Origin: Pseudoduganella ginsengisoli
GTDB taxonomy: Bacteria > Pseudomonadota > Gammaproteobacteria > Burkholderiales > Burkholderiaceae_D
Assembly: GCF_009720865.1 (NCBI RefSeq)
Contig: NZ_WNLA01000008.1
Span: 62,001-126,000 of the forward strand
Length of the DNA stretch: 64,000 nucleotides
Direction: 5' to 3'
The notes below the pieces were generated by a model that searched no databases, had not been told where the DNA came from, and was given only the letters and a program-made list of their open reading frames with translations. A program made the translations under genes and the position numbers. This document shows, in pieces, positions 22,205-30,594 of the stretch; positions within the stretch are counted from its first letter, which is position 1; each line of letters begins with the position of its first letter.

Positions 22205-23032
22205 ATGTGGATCGACACCCATTGCCATTTGGACGCCCACGAATTCGGTGCGCGTGCGCTGGACGTCGCCGATGACGCGCGCAGCCAGGGCGTCGGCATG
22301 ATTGTGATTCCCGCCATCGACCGGGGCAACCTGGACACGGTGGCGCAACTGGCGGCGCAGCGCGATAACACGTGCTATGCGCTGGGCATCCACCCGATTT
22401 GCGTGCCGAATGCGGCGGAAGATGATTTGGCCGTGCTGCGCGCCAAGGTGGAAGCGGCAATGGCCGATCCCCGCTTCATCGGCATCGGTGAAATCGGCCT
22501 GGATTTCTTTATCCCGCTGCTGAATGAAGCGGCCATGCGGGACAAGCAAATCCTGTTCTTCCGGGAGCAGTTACGCATAGCGCGCGACTTTGGCTTGCCG
22601 GTGCTGACGCATGTGCGCAAGTCGCAAGACCAGGTATTGAAACATGTGCGGCAGATTACGCCGAACGGCGGTATTGCCCATGCGTTCAATGGCAGTTTCC
22701 AGCAGGCGCAGGGCTACATCGACGCGGGATTCAAACTCGGCTTCGGCGGCAACCTGACGTTTACCCGCGCCTTGCAGATCCGCCGCCTGGCGACCGAATT
22801 GCCGCTGTCCGCCATCGTCATGGAAACGGATGCGCCGGATATTGCTCCGGCGTGGGTGCATCCGGGCGTCAATACGCCGGACCAAGTGCCCCGTATCGGC
22901 GCAGTGCTGGCGCAGTTGCGGGGTATCCCTGTCGATGACGTGCGGGAGGTGACGACGGCCAATGCTTGCGCCATCTTGCCGCGCATGGCGGGATTGCCAG
23001 GCGCAGCATCGGGCGCGTCCTGCAACAAGTAA
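22205..23032 (+). CDS. TatD family metal-dependent deoxyribonuclease
   Basis: A 275-residue TIM-barrel hydrolase. Metal ligands are visible: His-x-His in IDTHCHLD, Glu in GEIGLDF, His in THVRKSQDQ and AHAFNGS, and Asp in METDAPDIAP. TatD proteins have DNase activity in vitro and are linked to DNA repair or turnover of DNA fragments. The IDTHCHLD start and spacing are canonical and AAGGAG precedes the ATG. The QQLRGIPVDDVREVTTANA end is typical of the YcfH/TatD subgroup. It is in the same direction as lolCDE and comEC. Confidence 0.92.
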   Translation: MWIDTHCHLDAHEFGARALDVADDARSQGVGMIVIPAIDRGNLDTVAQLAAQRDNTCYALGIHPICVPNAAEDDLAVLRAKVEAAMADPRFIGIGEIGLDFFIPLLNEAAMRDKQILFFREQLRIARDFGLPVLTHVRKSQDQVLKHVRQITPNGGIAHAFNGSFQQAQGYIDAGFKLGFGGNLTFTRALQIRRLATELPLSAIVMETDAPDIAPAWVHPGVNTPDQVPRIGAVLAQLRGIPVDDVREVTTANACAILPRMAGLPGAASGASCNK

Positions 23033-23290
23033 CGCCCCGCCACGTCCCGGAGGTACGCCGTCAATGATTTTCCTGCGTCACTGATTGCAGCTTCTCGGGA
23101 GGGGGCCGCCCATTCGTTGCTGTATTCGTACAACGAATGCATCAGATACGCTGACGCAACGACAGCAAGTACCTGGATGAGATTTGGGAAGCCTTGCCAA
23201 CCCAACAGGACCTCTGCTACACCTCTGCGTCGCGTCAATTCCGCTTTTGGAACGCGCCCCGATACTGGTTTTTTCCTGGGGGAGCATGGC
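23033..23290 (+). other. Non-coding gap before comEC with a 9-bp inverted repeat
   Basis: No convincing gene fits here. Open frames run through it on both strands but carry no family motif or ribosome binding site. The main feature is CATTCGTTG at 23111-23119 and its exact complement CAACGAATG at 23131-23139, an 11-base-loop hairpin or a dimeric operator-like site. The comEC ribosome binding site (GGGGGAG, 23278-23284) ends the gap. Confidence 0.4.
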
Positions 23291-25843
23291 ATGGCCCGAA
23301 GCGCGATGGCTGGGATAGTGGCGGGCGCCTTGTGGCTGCAAACGCAAGCGACGTTGCCGTCGCATCCTGCAGCGGCACTGGTATGCGCGCTGGTTCTCTC
23401 GCTGCTATTTTTAAAATTCACGGCCGGGCAATTTTGGCTTCGGCATTGCGCCGGTTTCGCGTGCGGCGTTGCGACCGGATTTCTCTGGTCAGCACTGCTG
23501 GCTTCACATACCCTGTCTGACGAACTGGCAAAAGCAGACGAAGGCCGGGATGTCACCATTATCGGCATCGTCTCCAGCCTGCCCAGCCATTCCCTTCAAG
23601 GCGTACGGTTCAATTTCACTGTCGAGAGCGTGGAAAATCCTGGCGCCAGCATTCCTCCCCGCATTGCTCTGTCGTGGTTTGCCGGCAGCCGTGCCGGCAC
23701 TACCAGCGTTCCCGACGTCCGCCCCGGCCAGCGCTGGCAATTGACGGTCCGCCTGCAGCGTCCGCATGGCAATGCGAATCCATATGGATTTGACTACGAG
23801 CTGTGGTTGCTGGAACAGGGCATACGCGCCACCGGCTACATCCGGCAGCAGGGGCTCAATGAAAAGCTGGCGGAATTCGTACCGGGAATTGGCAATGTGG
23901 TGGAGCGGGGCAGGGGCGCACTGCGCGACCGGATCATGCAAGCCTTGCCGGACCGCGAATATGCCGGCGTCATCGTGGCGCTGGTCATCGGCGACCAGCG
24001 CGCCATCAGCCAGTCCGACTGGGACGTGTTCAACCGCACCGGTATCTCGCACCTGGTCAGTATTTCCGGCCTGCATATCACGATGCTGGCTGGACTGGCC
24101 GCTTGGGGCGCTGCCGCGTTGTGGCGCAGGTCATTCTTCACACGGCTGCAATTGCCGCTGCTGATGCCGGCGCAAAAGGTGGCTGCTTTGGCAGGTTTGC
24201 TGACAGCGTTTGTCTACGTGCTGCTGGCAGGCTTAGGCGTGCCAGCGCAGCGCACCCTGTACATGCTGGCAGCAGTCGCGGTAGCGCTGTGGTGCGGCCG
24301 CATTGCCGGCATCACCCACGTGCTGTGCTTCGCGGCATGTGTCACGGTGCTGCTGGATCCCTGGGCTGTGATGTGGCCGGGATACTGGCTGTCATTTGGC
24401 GCGGTTGCGGCGATCCTGTACGCGACGGCTGGCCGTGCAGGCAGCGGACATGCGGCCGTGGCGCCGGCTAAAGAAAATATGCAATTAACGAACAAATGTG
24501 ACGAAAACGGCAAGCCGGCTGCCAAGGCGGATGGCAGCGCGAACGCCACCATCAGCGTAGATGCTGCGGATAATTCGCAATCCGTTTTCCCCGCGCGGTT
24601 CGGGCTGACTCCGCAATCGCGCGCCAGCATGGTGGCGAGCCTGAAAGCGGCGGCCCACGTGCAATATGCGGTAACAGTCGGGCTGGTGCCGCTGACGATG
24701 CTGCTGTTTGCCCAATTCTCACTGGTCAGCCCGGTTGCCAATGCCATCGCCATTCCAGTGGTCAGCCTGTTTGTGACGCCGCTGGCGCTGGCCGGCAGCC
24801 TGCTTCCTGCCGTACTTGGGACGCCATTGCTGCAACTGGCGCATGGCGCAGTCTGGCTGCTGGCGCAGGCGCTGCAATGGCTCAGCGCGTGGCCGCATGC
24901 GGTGTGGACTGCGCCTGTGCCTCCCGCCTGGGCATTTGCGTGGGCGCTGGCGGGGACGGCATGGCTGCTGGCGCCGTGCGGCTGGCCGGTCCGCTGGCTG
25001 GGCCTCGTGACGTGGCTGCCCTTGTTGCTGGCGAAGCCGGACCATCCAGAGCCTGGCAAATTCCGCGTCACTGCCTTCGATGTGGGGCAGGGTATGGCGC
25101 TGCTGGTGGAAACCGCCGGGCACCGGCTACTGTACGATACCGGGCCCGCATATTCCCTGGATACGAATGGCGGCAACCGCGTCATCTTGCCGTACCTGAA
25201 GGCGCGCGGCATCCACCATGTGGACGGCGTCATTGTCAGCCACAGCGACATCGACCATGCCGGCGGTGCGCTGGCGGTCCTGCAAGGCAGCAGCGTGGAT
25301 TGGCTGGCGTCATCACTGCACGGGCGCCATCCGCTGGTACAGGCGGCGCGCCGGCATGTGCCGTGCGTGGCCGGGCAAACGTGGCGCTGGGATGGCGTGG
25401 TATTTGAAATATTGCATCCGTCTGCCGACAGCTACAGCGTCCCGGCATTGAAACCCAACGCCCGCAGCTGCGTGTTAAAGATCAGTACCGCCCGCAAATC
25501 CATCTTGCTTGCGGGCGACATCGAAGCGCCGCAGGAAACGCAATTACTGGCGGGGATAGCGCAACGGGTACAGGCCGACGTATTACTGGCGCCGCACCAC
25601 GGCAGCGGCACATCGTCGACCGCAGCGTTCTTGCAGGCAGTGAATCCATCGGTGGCGCTATTCCAGGTGGGCTACCGCAACCGTTTTCATCATCCGCAGC
25701 CGCAAGTCTGGGCACGCTATCAAGCGCTAGGTATCCGTTCCTTGCGCACGGACGAACTGGGCGCCATCCGCCTTGACATTGGCGACAGCGTTGCAGTGGA
25801 AACGTATCGCAGTGCCCACGCGCGCTACTGGTATGGACGCTGA
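23291..25843 (+). CDS. comEC: DNA internalisation / competence protein ComEC (Rec2)
   Basis: An 850-residue membrane channel protein for uptake of transforming DNA. The start at 23291 (MARSAMAGIVAGALWLQ) follows GGGGGAG by six bases; an in-frame ATG at 23117 lies in sequence with no conservation I recognise. The N-terminal helices and OB-like DUF4131 region are followed by the Competence domain (VSISGLHITMLAGL, GLGVPAQRTLYM) and a C-terminal metallo-beta-lactamase-like domain with SHSDIDHAGG (His651 region), LLAGDIE and APHHGSGTSS. A hydrophilic insert of about 60 residues (near 400-455, with MQLTNKCDENGKPAAKADGS) interrupts the Competence domain; it may be a cytoplasmic loop. Expression as an independent unit is likely. 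Confidence 0.93.
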   Translation: MARSAMAGIVAGALWLQTQATLPSHPAAALVCALVLSLLFLKFTAGQFWLRHCAGFACGVATGFLWSALLASHTLSDELAKADEGRDVTIIGIVSSLPSHSLQGVRFNFTVESVENPGASIPPRIALSWFAGSRAGTTSVPDVRPGQRWQLTVRLQRPHGNANPYGFDYELWLLEQGIRATGYIRQQGLNEKLAEFVPGIGNVVERGRGALRDRIMQALPDREYAGVIVALVIGDQRAISQSDWDVFNRTGISHLVSISGLHITMLAGLAAWGAAALWRRSFFTRLQLPLLMPAQKVAALAGLLTAFVYVLLAGLGVPAQRTLYMLAAVAVALWCGRIAGITHVLCFAACVTVLLDPWAVMWPGYWLSFGAVAAILYATAGRAGSGHAAVAPAKENMQLTNKCDENGKPAAKADGSANATISVDAADNSQSVFPARFGLTPQSRASMVASLKAAAHVQYAVTVGLVPLTMLLFAQFSLVSPVANAIAIPVVSLFVTPLALAGSLLPAVLGTPLLQLAHGAVWLLAQALQWLSAWPHAVWTAPVPPAWAFAWALAGTAWLLAPCGWPVRWLGLVTWLPLLLAKPDHPEPGKFRVTAFDVGQGMALLVETAGHRLLYDTGPAYSLDTNGGNRVILPYLKARGIHHVDGVIVSHSDIDHAGGALAVLQGSSVDWLASSLHGRHPLVQAARRHVPCVAGQTWRWDGVVFEILHPSADSYSVPALKPNARSCVLKISTARKSILLAGDIEAPQETQLLAGIAQRVQADVLLAPHHGSGTSSTAAFLQAVNPSVALFQVGYRNRFHHPQPQVWARYQALGIRSLRTDELGAIRLDIGDSVAVETYRSAHARYWYGR

Positions 25844-25945
25844 ACCTTGCGCGGAAATTGTCAGGCTGCCAGCACCAGATTAGAACAAGCGTTCCATTTA
25901 TTAATGGCGCAACCTCTTTACAATGGCTTCGATGAGGGAGAGACC

Positions 25946-26782
25946 ATGAAAAAACCACAAATCCACTTTGCCCACGCGAACAGCTATCCGGCCGGGACGT
26001 ACCGCAAGCTGTTTGAATTATTAAGCGAGCATTACAGTATTGGTGCGCTTGACATGCATGCGCACAACCCCGCTTACCCTGTCCGTACGGGGTGGCCGCA
26101 TCTGGTGCGGGAATTGACTGATGAGCTGGAAAAGCGCTACACGGAACCGGTGATTTTGCTGGGCCATTCGCTGGGCGGCATGCTCAGTGTGATGACGGCC
26201 GCCAAGCGGCCGGACTTGGTGCGCTGCGTGGTGATGCTGGATTCGCCCGTGGTGGCGGGCTGGCGCGCGCTGGTCTTGCGCATGATGCGCAAGACGCCGA
26301 TCGCCGACAAGTTTTCACCGGCGCGCTTTTCTGCGCGCCGCCGCAACGTGTGGCCGGATGCGGAGGCAGCGTACCAGCATTTCGCATCCAAGGATTTGTT
26401 TGCCGCATGGGCGCCAGGCGTGCTGCGCGACTATATCGATGCGGGGCTGAAACCGCACCCGAACGGCGTGCAATTGCGCTTTACGCGGGAAAATGAAACA
26501 GCCGTGTACCGCAGCTTGCCGCACCACGTCGGCAAACTGGTGCGCGGCGGGCTGCAAGTGCCGGCTGGTTTTATCGGTGGCACGGAATCCGAAGAAAACC
26601 GCATGGCGGGTTTGGACGCGACGCACCGGCTCGTGGGCAAGCATATCCGCATGCTGCCGGGCGGGCATTTATTCCCGATGGAATCGCCTGAATTGACGGC
26701 GCAAACCGTGCATGAATTGATCACGGAGTTGCTGGCTACACAGGATACCCGCGACGCTTATCATCGCCGGCGCCGGGCCTAG
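25946..26782 (+). CDS. Alpha/beta hydrolase
   Basis: A 278-residue alpha/beta-hydrolase fold protein. The start at 25946 is set by an excellent GAGGGAGAGACC site before ATG; the frame is open for 33 codons upstream without conservation. The nucleophile elbow is GHSLGG, the oxyanion region is FAHANSYPAGTYRKLFE, and the catalytic His lies in LPGGHLFPMESPE. The lid region (ALVLRMMRKTPIADKF ... FSARRRNVWPDAEAA) is typical of betaproteobacterial hydrolases of unknown substrate. The last residues (RRRRA) are strongly basic. Likely monocistronic: 102 bases separate it from comEC and 97 from dcd. Confidence 0.88.
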   Translation: MKKPQIHFAHANSYPAGTYRKLFELLSEHYSIGALDMHAHNPAYPVRTGWPHLVRELTDELEKRYTEPVILLGHSLGGMLSVMTAAKRPDLVRCVVMLDSPVVAGWRALVLRMMRKTPIADKFSPARFSARRRNVWPDAEAAYQHFASKDLFAAWAPGVLRDYIDAGLKPHPNGVQLRFTRENETAVYRSLPHHVGKLVRGGLQVPAGFIGGTESEENRMAGLDATHRLVGKHIRMLPGGHLFPMESPELTAQTVHELITELLATQDTRDAYHRRRRA

Positions 26783-26879
26783 GATGTGCAAATTTATCCT
26801 TGAATACTATTGTTTCTTGTAAAATCCCGGGTGTTCGGGCCCTGGCGCCTGCCTGCAATCTTGAATAAATGGTTTTGCG

Positions 26880-27446
26880 ATGACGATTAAGAGCGATAAA
26901 TGGATACGCCGCATGGCGGAGCAGCATGGCATGATCGAGCCCTTCGAACCGGGCCAGGTCCGCGCCCAGGATGGCCGTAAAGTGATTTCGTATGGCACGT
27001 CGTCTTACGGTTACGACATCCGCTGCGCTGATGAATTCAAGGTGTTCACCAACATCAACAGCACCATTGTCGACCCGAAAAACTTCGATTCGAATTCGTT
27101 TGTCGACATCAAGAGCGACGTGTGCATCATCCCGCCGAATTCGTTCGCACTGGCCCGCACCATTGAATACTTCCGCATTCCGCGCAATGTGTTGACCGTG
27201 TGCCTGGGTAAATCCACGTATGCGCGTTGCGGCATCATCGTCAATGTGACGCCATTCGAGCCGGAATGGGAAGGCTACGTGACCCTGGAATTTTCCAACA
27301 CGACGCCGCTGCCGGCGAAGATCTACGCGGGAGAAGGCTGCGCGCAAGTGCTGTTCTTCGAGAGCGATGAAATCTGCGAAACGTCTTACAAGGACCGCAA
27401 CGGCAAATACCAGGGCCAGCATGGCGTGACCTTGCCTAAAGCGTAA
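26880..27446 (+). CDS. dcd: dCTP deaminase
   Basis: A 188-residue dCTP deaminase that produces dUTP for thymidylate synthesis; folA and thyA are elsewhere in this window. Conserved blocks are present: [62 protein letters not shown] and the C-terminal [17 protein letters not shown]. The catalytic Glu lies in the [10 protein letters not shown] segment. The length equals that of E. coli Dcd. A Rho-independent terminator follows 22 bases after the stop and separates it from the convergent cpxA gene. Confidence 0.97.
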   Translation: MTIKSDKWIRRMAEQHGMIEPFEPGQVRAQDGRKVISYGTSSYGYDIRCADEFKVFTNINSTIVDPKNFDSNSFVDIKSDVCIIPPNSFALARTIEYFRIPRNVLTVCLGKSTYARCGIIVNVTPFEPEWEGYVTLEFSNTTPLPAKIYAGEGCAQVLFFESDEICETSYKDRNGKYQGQHGVTLPKA

Positions 27447-27468
27447 CGGCCTTAGCAAAGACAGGAAG

Positions 27469-27505
27469 GCGGCGCGGCTTGCTGATGCAGGCGCGCCGCT
27501 TTTTT
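27469..27505 (+). terminator. Rho-independent terminator after dcd (may also serve cpxA)
   Basis: GCGGCGCG (27469-27476) pairs perfectly with CGCGCCGC (27492-27499) and six T residues follow at once. It lies between the convergent dcd and cpxA genes. Confidence 0.85.
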
Positions 27506-27515
27506 CTTGGGTGCG

Positions 27516-29093
27516 TCAGGCGATGGGCAGCGTGATTTGCACGCACAGGCCGCCGCCATCGCGGTTCGTCGCGGCCAGTGTGCCGCCGTGTGCCTGCACG
27601 ACCTGCTGCGCAATGGCCAGGCCCAGGCCATGGCCCTCCACGTCTGACGGCGTCTCCGTACTGCGGAAGAAGGGCTGGAAGATCGCTTGCAAGTCTTGTT
27701 CCGCGACGCCGGGCCCGCGGTCCAGCACGCGGATGTGCAGCCGGTGTTTCGCTTCTTCCGCATCCAGTTCCACCCGCACCGTGCCGCCCGGCGGACTGTG
27801 TTTGATGGCATTGCGAACGATGTTTTCAATGGCGCGCGCCAGCAAGTCAGCCTGGCCGATGACGGCGGCGTCGGCATCGCCGTGCAATTCGATGGCGCGT
27901 CCAGTGGGCGCCGCTTCATATTCCGCGTCCGCGACAATTTCATCGACCAGTTCCGCCATGTTGACGGGTTCTTTGGGCGTCGTCACGGAACCGGATTCCA
28001 GCCGCGCCAGCGTCAGCAACTCGCCCACCAGTTTATCCATGCGCACGCTTTCGCGCTCGATGCGCTCCAAGGTCGCATGGGCTTTGTCCGGCTGCTGGTG
28101 CGCCAAGCCGATGGCCGCTTGCAGACGGGCCAGCGGCGAGCGCAATTCGTGCGACACATCGTGCAGCAAACGCGTCTGGCCATCGATCAGGCTGCGCAAA
28201 CGCGCTGTCATCCGGTCGAAATCGCGGCCCAAATCCGTCAGTTCGTCGCCACGCTGGCCGGCTGTGCCGCCAAAGCGGGGCGCCAGGTCGCCTTGCGATG
28301 CGGCTTCGAATGCCTGGCGCAGCGAGCGGATCGGGCGCGAAAAATACCAGGCCAGCAGGGCGGCAAACAGCAGGCTGGCTACCACGGCGGCGGCAATGGG
28401 AATAAATGGCGTCAGTGGCTGGAAGCGCGGCGGTGGCGGACCACCGGGGCCGCCAAAATTGCCCGGTCCCCCAGGCGCTCCGCCGCCACCGAAGTTTTCC
28501 GGCCCGCCATGCCTGCCAGGTCCGCCATAGCCGCCATAGCCACCAGGTGCGCCGGGGCCGTGCCGCTGCGCACCATCGAGCGGCATGGCGGGTTGGCCAA
28601 AGGATGCGGAAGCCGCCGCCGTAATGCCTGCCAACCCCGCGCCGGAAAACAGTGGGGGCGAGCCGGGACCCATCGGCCCTGGCGGTTCGCGCTGGGGCAG
28701 GAACAGTAAATACCGGTGCCCATCGGTCGCCTTGACTTCGCGCACCACGCGCTGGCGTTCCCCCTGTTTCAACACTTCGCGCGCTTCCAATACGGCATTG
28801 GGCTTGACGATCCGGCCCAGCAATTCGTGGCCTGATTCATCGACCGCATGTACGCGGTGCCGGTCCATATTTTCCAGCAAACTTTGCATGGCGTGGACGC
28901 CGCCGAATTCCAGCGTGGCAGCGGCTGACGCAATCGCGTCTTCCGCGCGCGGCCCCGTGTCGATATCGTAGCGGCGTGGTGGATTCGCATCGCGGTTTTT
29001 CAGCCAGACGGCGCCGCCAATTGCGACGGTGGCCGCCACCTGCGCCAGCAAGATGGAGAAAAAGAATTTCCAGAACAGACGGCCCACAGTCAA
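27516..29093 (-). CDS. cpxA: CpxA-like sensor histidine kinase with Gly/Pro-rich periplasmic insert
   Basis: A 525-residue kinase. Helix 1 is about residues 11-30 and helix 2 231-250. The periplasmic region between them is normally CpxP-sensing. HAMP (FSRPIRSLRQAFEAASQGDL), HisKA with His315 in LLHDVSHELRSPLARL, and HATPase (NIVRNAIKHSPPG, DRGPGV, GHGLGLAI) follow. The end of the periplasmic part (about 179-222) is almost entirely Gly and Pro, unusual for this family. Translation probably starts with TTG at 29093, which overlaps the cpxR stop as TTGA; a GTG two codons on is an alternative. The Cpx assignment rests on gene order, the divergent CpxP-like gene and CpxR-type boxes. Confidence 0.85.
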   Translation of the reverse strand: MTVGRLFWKFFFSILLAQVAATVAIGGAVWLKNRDANPPRRYDIDTGPRAEDAIASAAATLEFGGVHAMQSLLENMDRHRVHAVDESGHELLGRIVKPNAVLEAREVLKQGERQRVVREVKATDGHRYLLFLPQREPPGPMGPGSPPLFSGAGLAGITAAASASFGQPAMPLDGAQRHGPGAPGGYGGYGGPGRHGGPENFGGGGAPGGPGNFGGPGGPPPPRFQPLTPFIPIAAAVVASLLFAALLAWYFSRPIRSLRQAFEAASQGDLAPRFGGTAGQRGDELTDLGRDFDRMTARLRSLIDGQTRLLHDVSHELRSPLARLQAAIGLAHQQPDKAHATLERIERESVRMDKLVGELLTLARLESGSVTTPKEPVNMAELVDEIVADAEYEAAPTGRAIELHGDADAAVIGQADLLARAIENIVRNAIKHSPPGGTVRVELDAEEAKHRLHIRVLDRGPGVAEQDLQAIFQPFFRSTETPSDVEGHGLGLAIAQQVVQAHGGTLAATNRDGGGLCVQITLPIA

Positions 29094-29779
29094 TCCTTGA
29101 TCAATTGATACCCAAGCCGGTACACGGTTTGCAGGCAGGAACGGCCATCGGCTATCGTACCCAGCTTGTGGCGCAAGCTGCTAAGGTGAACATCGATATT
29201 GCGGTCGAAGCGCGCCATCGGACGGCCCAGTCCTTGTTCCGACAGCATGTTCTTGCTGACAGGCTTGCCCGCGTTACGCGCCAGTACTTCCAGCAAGTTG
29301 AATTCCGTGCTGGTCAGTTCAAGATTGTTGCCGGCCCACGTGGCGCGCCGCTGTTCAGGCCACATGGTTAACTGGCCCACGACCAGCGGCGCATGATGGG
29401 CCGTATCGGAAGGCGTGGCCAGCGTGCGGCGCAAGATGGCGCGAATGCGGGCCGTCAATTCGCGCGGCGTGCATGGCTTGGCTACGTAATCATCGGCGCC
29501 CAACTCCAGTCCCACGATACGGTCCGTATCGTCGCCGCGCGCGGTCAGCATCAAAACGGGAATATTGCTGTGGGCGCGGATGCGGCGCAGTGTTTCCAGG
29601 CCGTTCATGCGTGGCATCATCACATCGAGCACGGCAATCGCATAGAGCCCCGATAGCGCGGCGGCCGCCCCGGTTTCGCCATCGTGCGCGGTTTTAACTT
29701 CAAATCCTTCCTGCTCCAGGTACTCCTGGAACATGCCAGTCAGTTCAGCGTCATCGTCGATCAATAAAACCTTGCTCAT
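29090..29779 (-). CDS. cpxR: CpxR-like OmpR-family response regulator
   Basis: A 229-residue response regulator starting at 29779 (MSKVLLIDDDAELTGMFQEY). The receiver has the acidic pair, phosphoacceptor Asp52 in LDVMMPRMNG, the LTARGDD switch Thr and the KPCTPREL lysine. The C-terminal winged helix (LELTSTEFNLLEVLARNAG, RFDRNIDVHLSSLRHKLG, TVYRLGYQL) is of the OmpR/PhoB class and close to CpxR/RstA. It overlaps the kinase gene by four bases. Two CpxR-type boxes lie in the shared upstream region, so it probably regulates itself and the divergent gene. Confidence 0.88.
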   Translation of the reverse strand: MSKVLLIDDDAELTGMFQEYLEQEGFEVKTAHDGETGAAAALSGLYAIAVLDVMMPRMNGLETLRRIRAHSNIPVLMLTARGDDTDRIVGLELGADDYVAKPCTPRELTARIRAILRRTLATPSDTAHHAPLVVGQLTMWPEQRRATWAGNNLELTSTEFNLLEVLARNAGKPVSKNMLSEQGLGRPMARFDRNIDVHLSSLRHKLGTIADGRSCLQTVYRLGYQLIKD

Positions 29780-29843
29780 TATGCAGCGTGTGTCGAATGT
29801 TGGTGATGCATCATAGCTTACAAGCATGGAGCGAATGTGTGCA

Positions 29844-29883
29844 TTTACCCGCTTTTACACGTGCCATCTTTACATGGTTTTAC
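29844..29883 (-). promoter_or_regulatory. Two CpxR-type boxes between cpxR and the CpxP-like gene
   Basis: The CpxR consensus is GTAAA-N5-GTAAA. On the plus strand its complement TTTAC-N5-TTTAC occurs exactly twice: 29844-29858 and 29869-29883, 25 bases apart (about 2.4 helical turns). A further TTTAC at 29900 with a degenerate partner CTAAC ten bases before it suggests a third weak site. The boxes lie in the 174-base divergent intergenic region, as expected for control of both genes. Confidence 0.75.
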
Positions 29884-29953
29884 GTTGCGCTAACCGCGCT
29901 TTACATGCTCCGGACACACAATGGCTGCACTGATCAACCACCGAGGAGCAGCC

Positions 29954-30583
29954 ATGAAAACCAAAGACAAATCATTCGTGACAAAAATCGCGTTGGCCGC
30001 CGTGCTGGCCGTGCCGGTCGGCATGGCCATTGCGGACGATGTGCCCGCCATGCAAGCGCCGGGCGCTTATGGCGGCGCGCTGGCTGGCGGCGCGGATGTC
30101 CCGCCGCCGCCAATGGAAGGCCGTATGGGCCCCGGCCGCTTTGGTCCCGGCATGCCTGGCGGCCCAGGCATGCCGGGCCGCGGTCCGCACGGCGGAGAAA
30201 AGATGCCAGGCGGCCCTGGCCCGCAAGGCCATGCAGGCGGCCCTGAACCGTTCGGCCCGCCGCCATTCCTGCATGGCTTGAATTTAACGGAGGCCCAGCA
30301 AGACAAGGTGTTCGCCATCCTGCACAGCCAGGCGCCGTATATCCGCGAGCAAGACAAGGCGCTGCACAAAGCACGCGAAGCGCTGCATGCGCTGGCGGCC
30401 AGCGCCCAGTATGACGATGCGAAAGCCGCATCGCTGGCGCAGGCGGCCGCACAGGCGATGTCGAACCTTGAAATGCAGCGCGTGCGCACCGGGCAAAAAC
30501 TGCTGGCGGTCTTGACTGCCGAGCAGCGCAAGCAAGTCGAGCAGCGCCTGGCTGCGATGCCGCAGCGCGGTCCACGTTCCTGA
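29954..30583 (+). CDS. cpxP: Periplasmic Spy/CpxP-family LTXXQ protein
   Basis: A 209-residue secreted protein; the start at 29954 follows GAGGAGCAGCC. The signal peptide is TKIALAAVLAVPVGMAIA. After a Gly/Pro/Met-rich stretch (about 30-105) comes a helical Spy/CpxP domain with two LTXXQ-type motifs, LNLTEAQQDKVF and LTAEQRKQVEQRL. CpxP and Spy are periplasmic chaperones; CpxP also inhibits CpxA. Its divergent position from cpxRA and the CpxR boxes upstream support membership of a Cpx regulon. Both it and the sensor carry Gly/Pro-rich segments. Symbol by analogy; spy would be equally defensible. Confidence 0.8.
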   Translation: MKTKDKSFVTKIALAAVLAVPVGMAIADDVPAMQAPGAYGGALAGGADVPPPPMEGRMGPGRFGPGMPGGPGMPGRGPHGGEKMPGGPGPQGHAGGPEPFGPPPFLHGLNLTEAQQDKVFAILHSQAPYIREQDKALHKAREALHALAASAQYDDAKAASLAQAAAQAMSNLEMQRVRTGQKLLAVLTAEQRKQVEQRLAAMPQRGPRS

Positions 30584-30594
30584 CCGGAGGCGCC

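Noticed and set aside
23120..23135. LexA/SOS-box-like string in the comEC upstream gap
   Set aside because: CTGT is present but the matching ACAG half is not, and the stronger symmetry is the separate 9-base inverted repeat.
23117..23290. Upstream extension of comEC from an ATG at 23117
   Set aside because: The added 58 residues have no helix or conserved motif, and a strong ribosome binding site is correctly placed for 23291.
22714..23568. Minus-strand frame spanning the tatD-comEC gap
   Set aside because: Most of it is antisense to tatD and comEC; the part in the gap has no ribosome binding site or recognisable motif.
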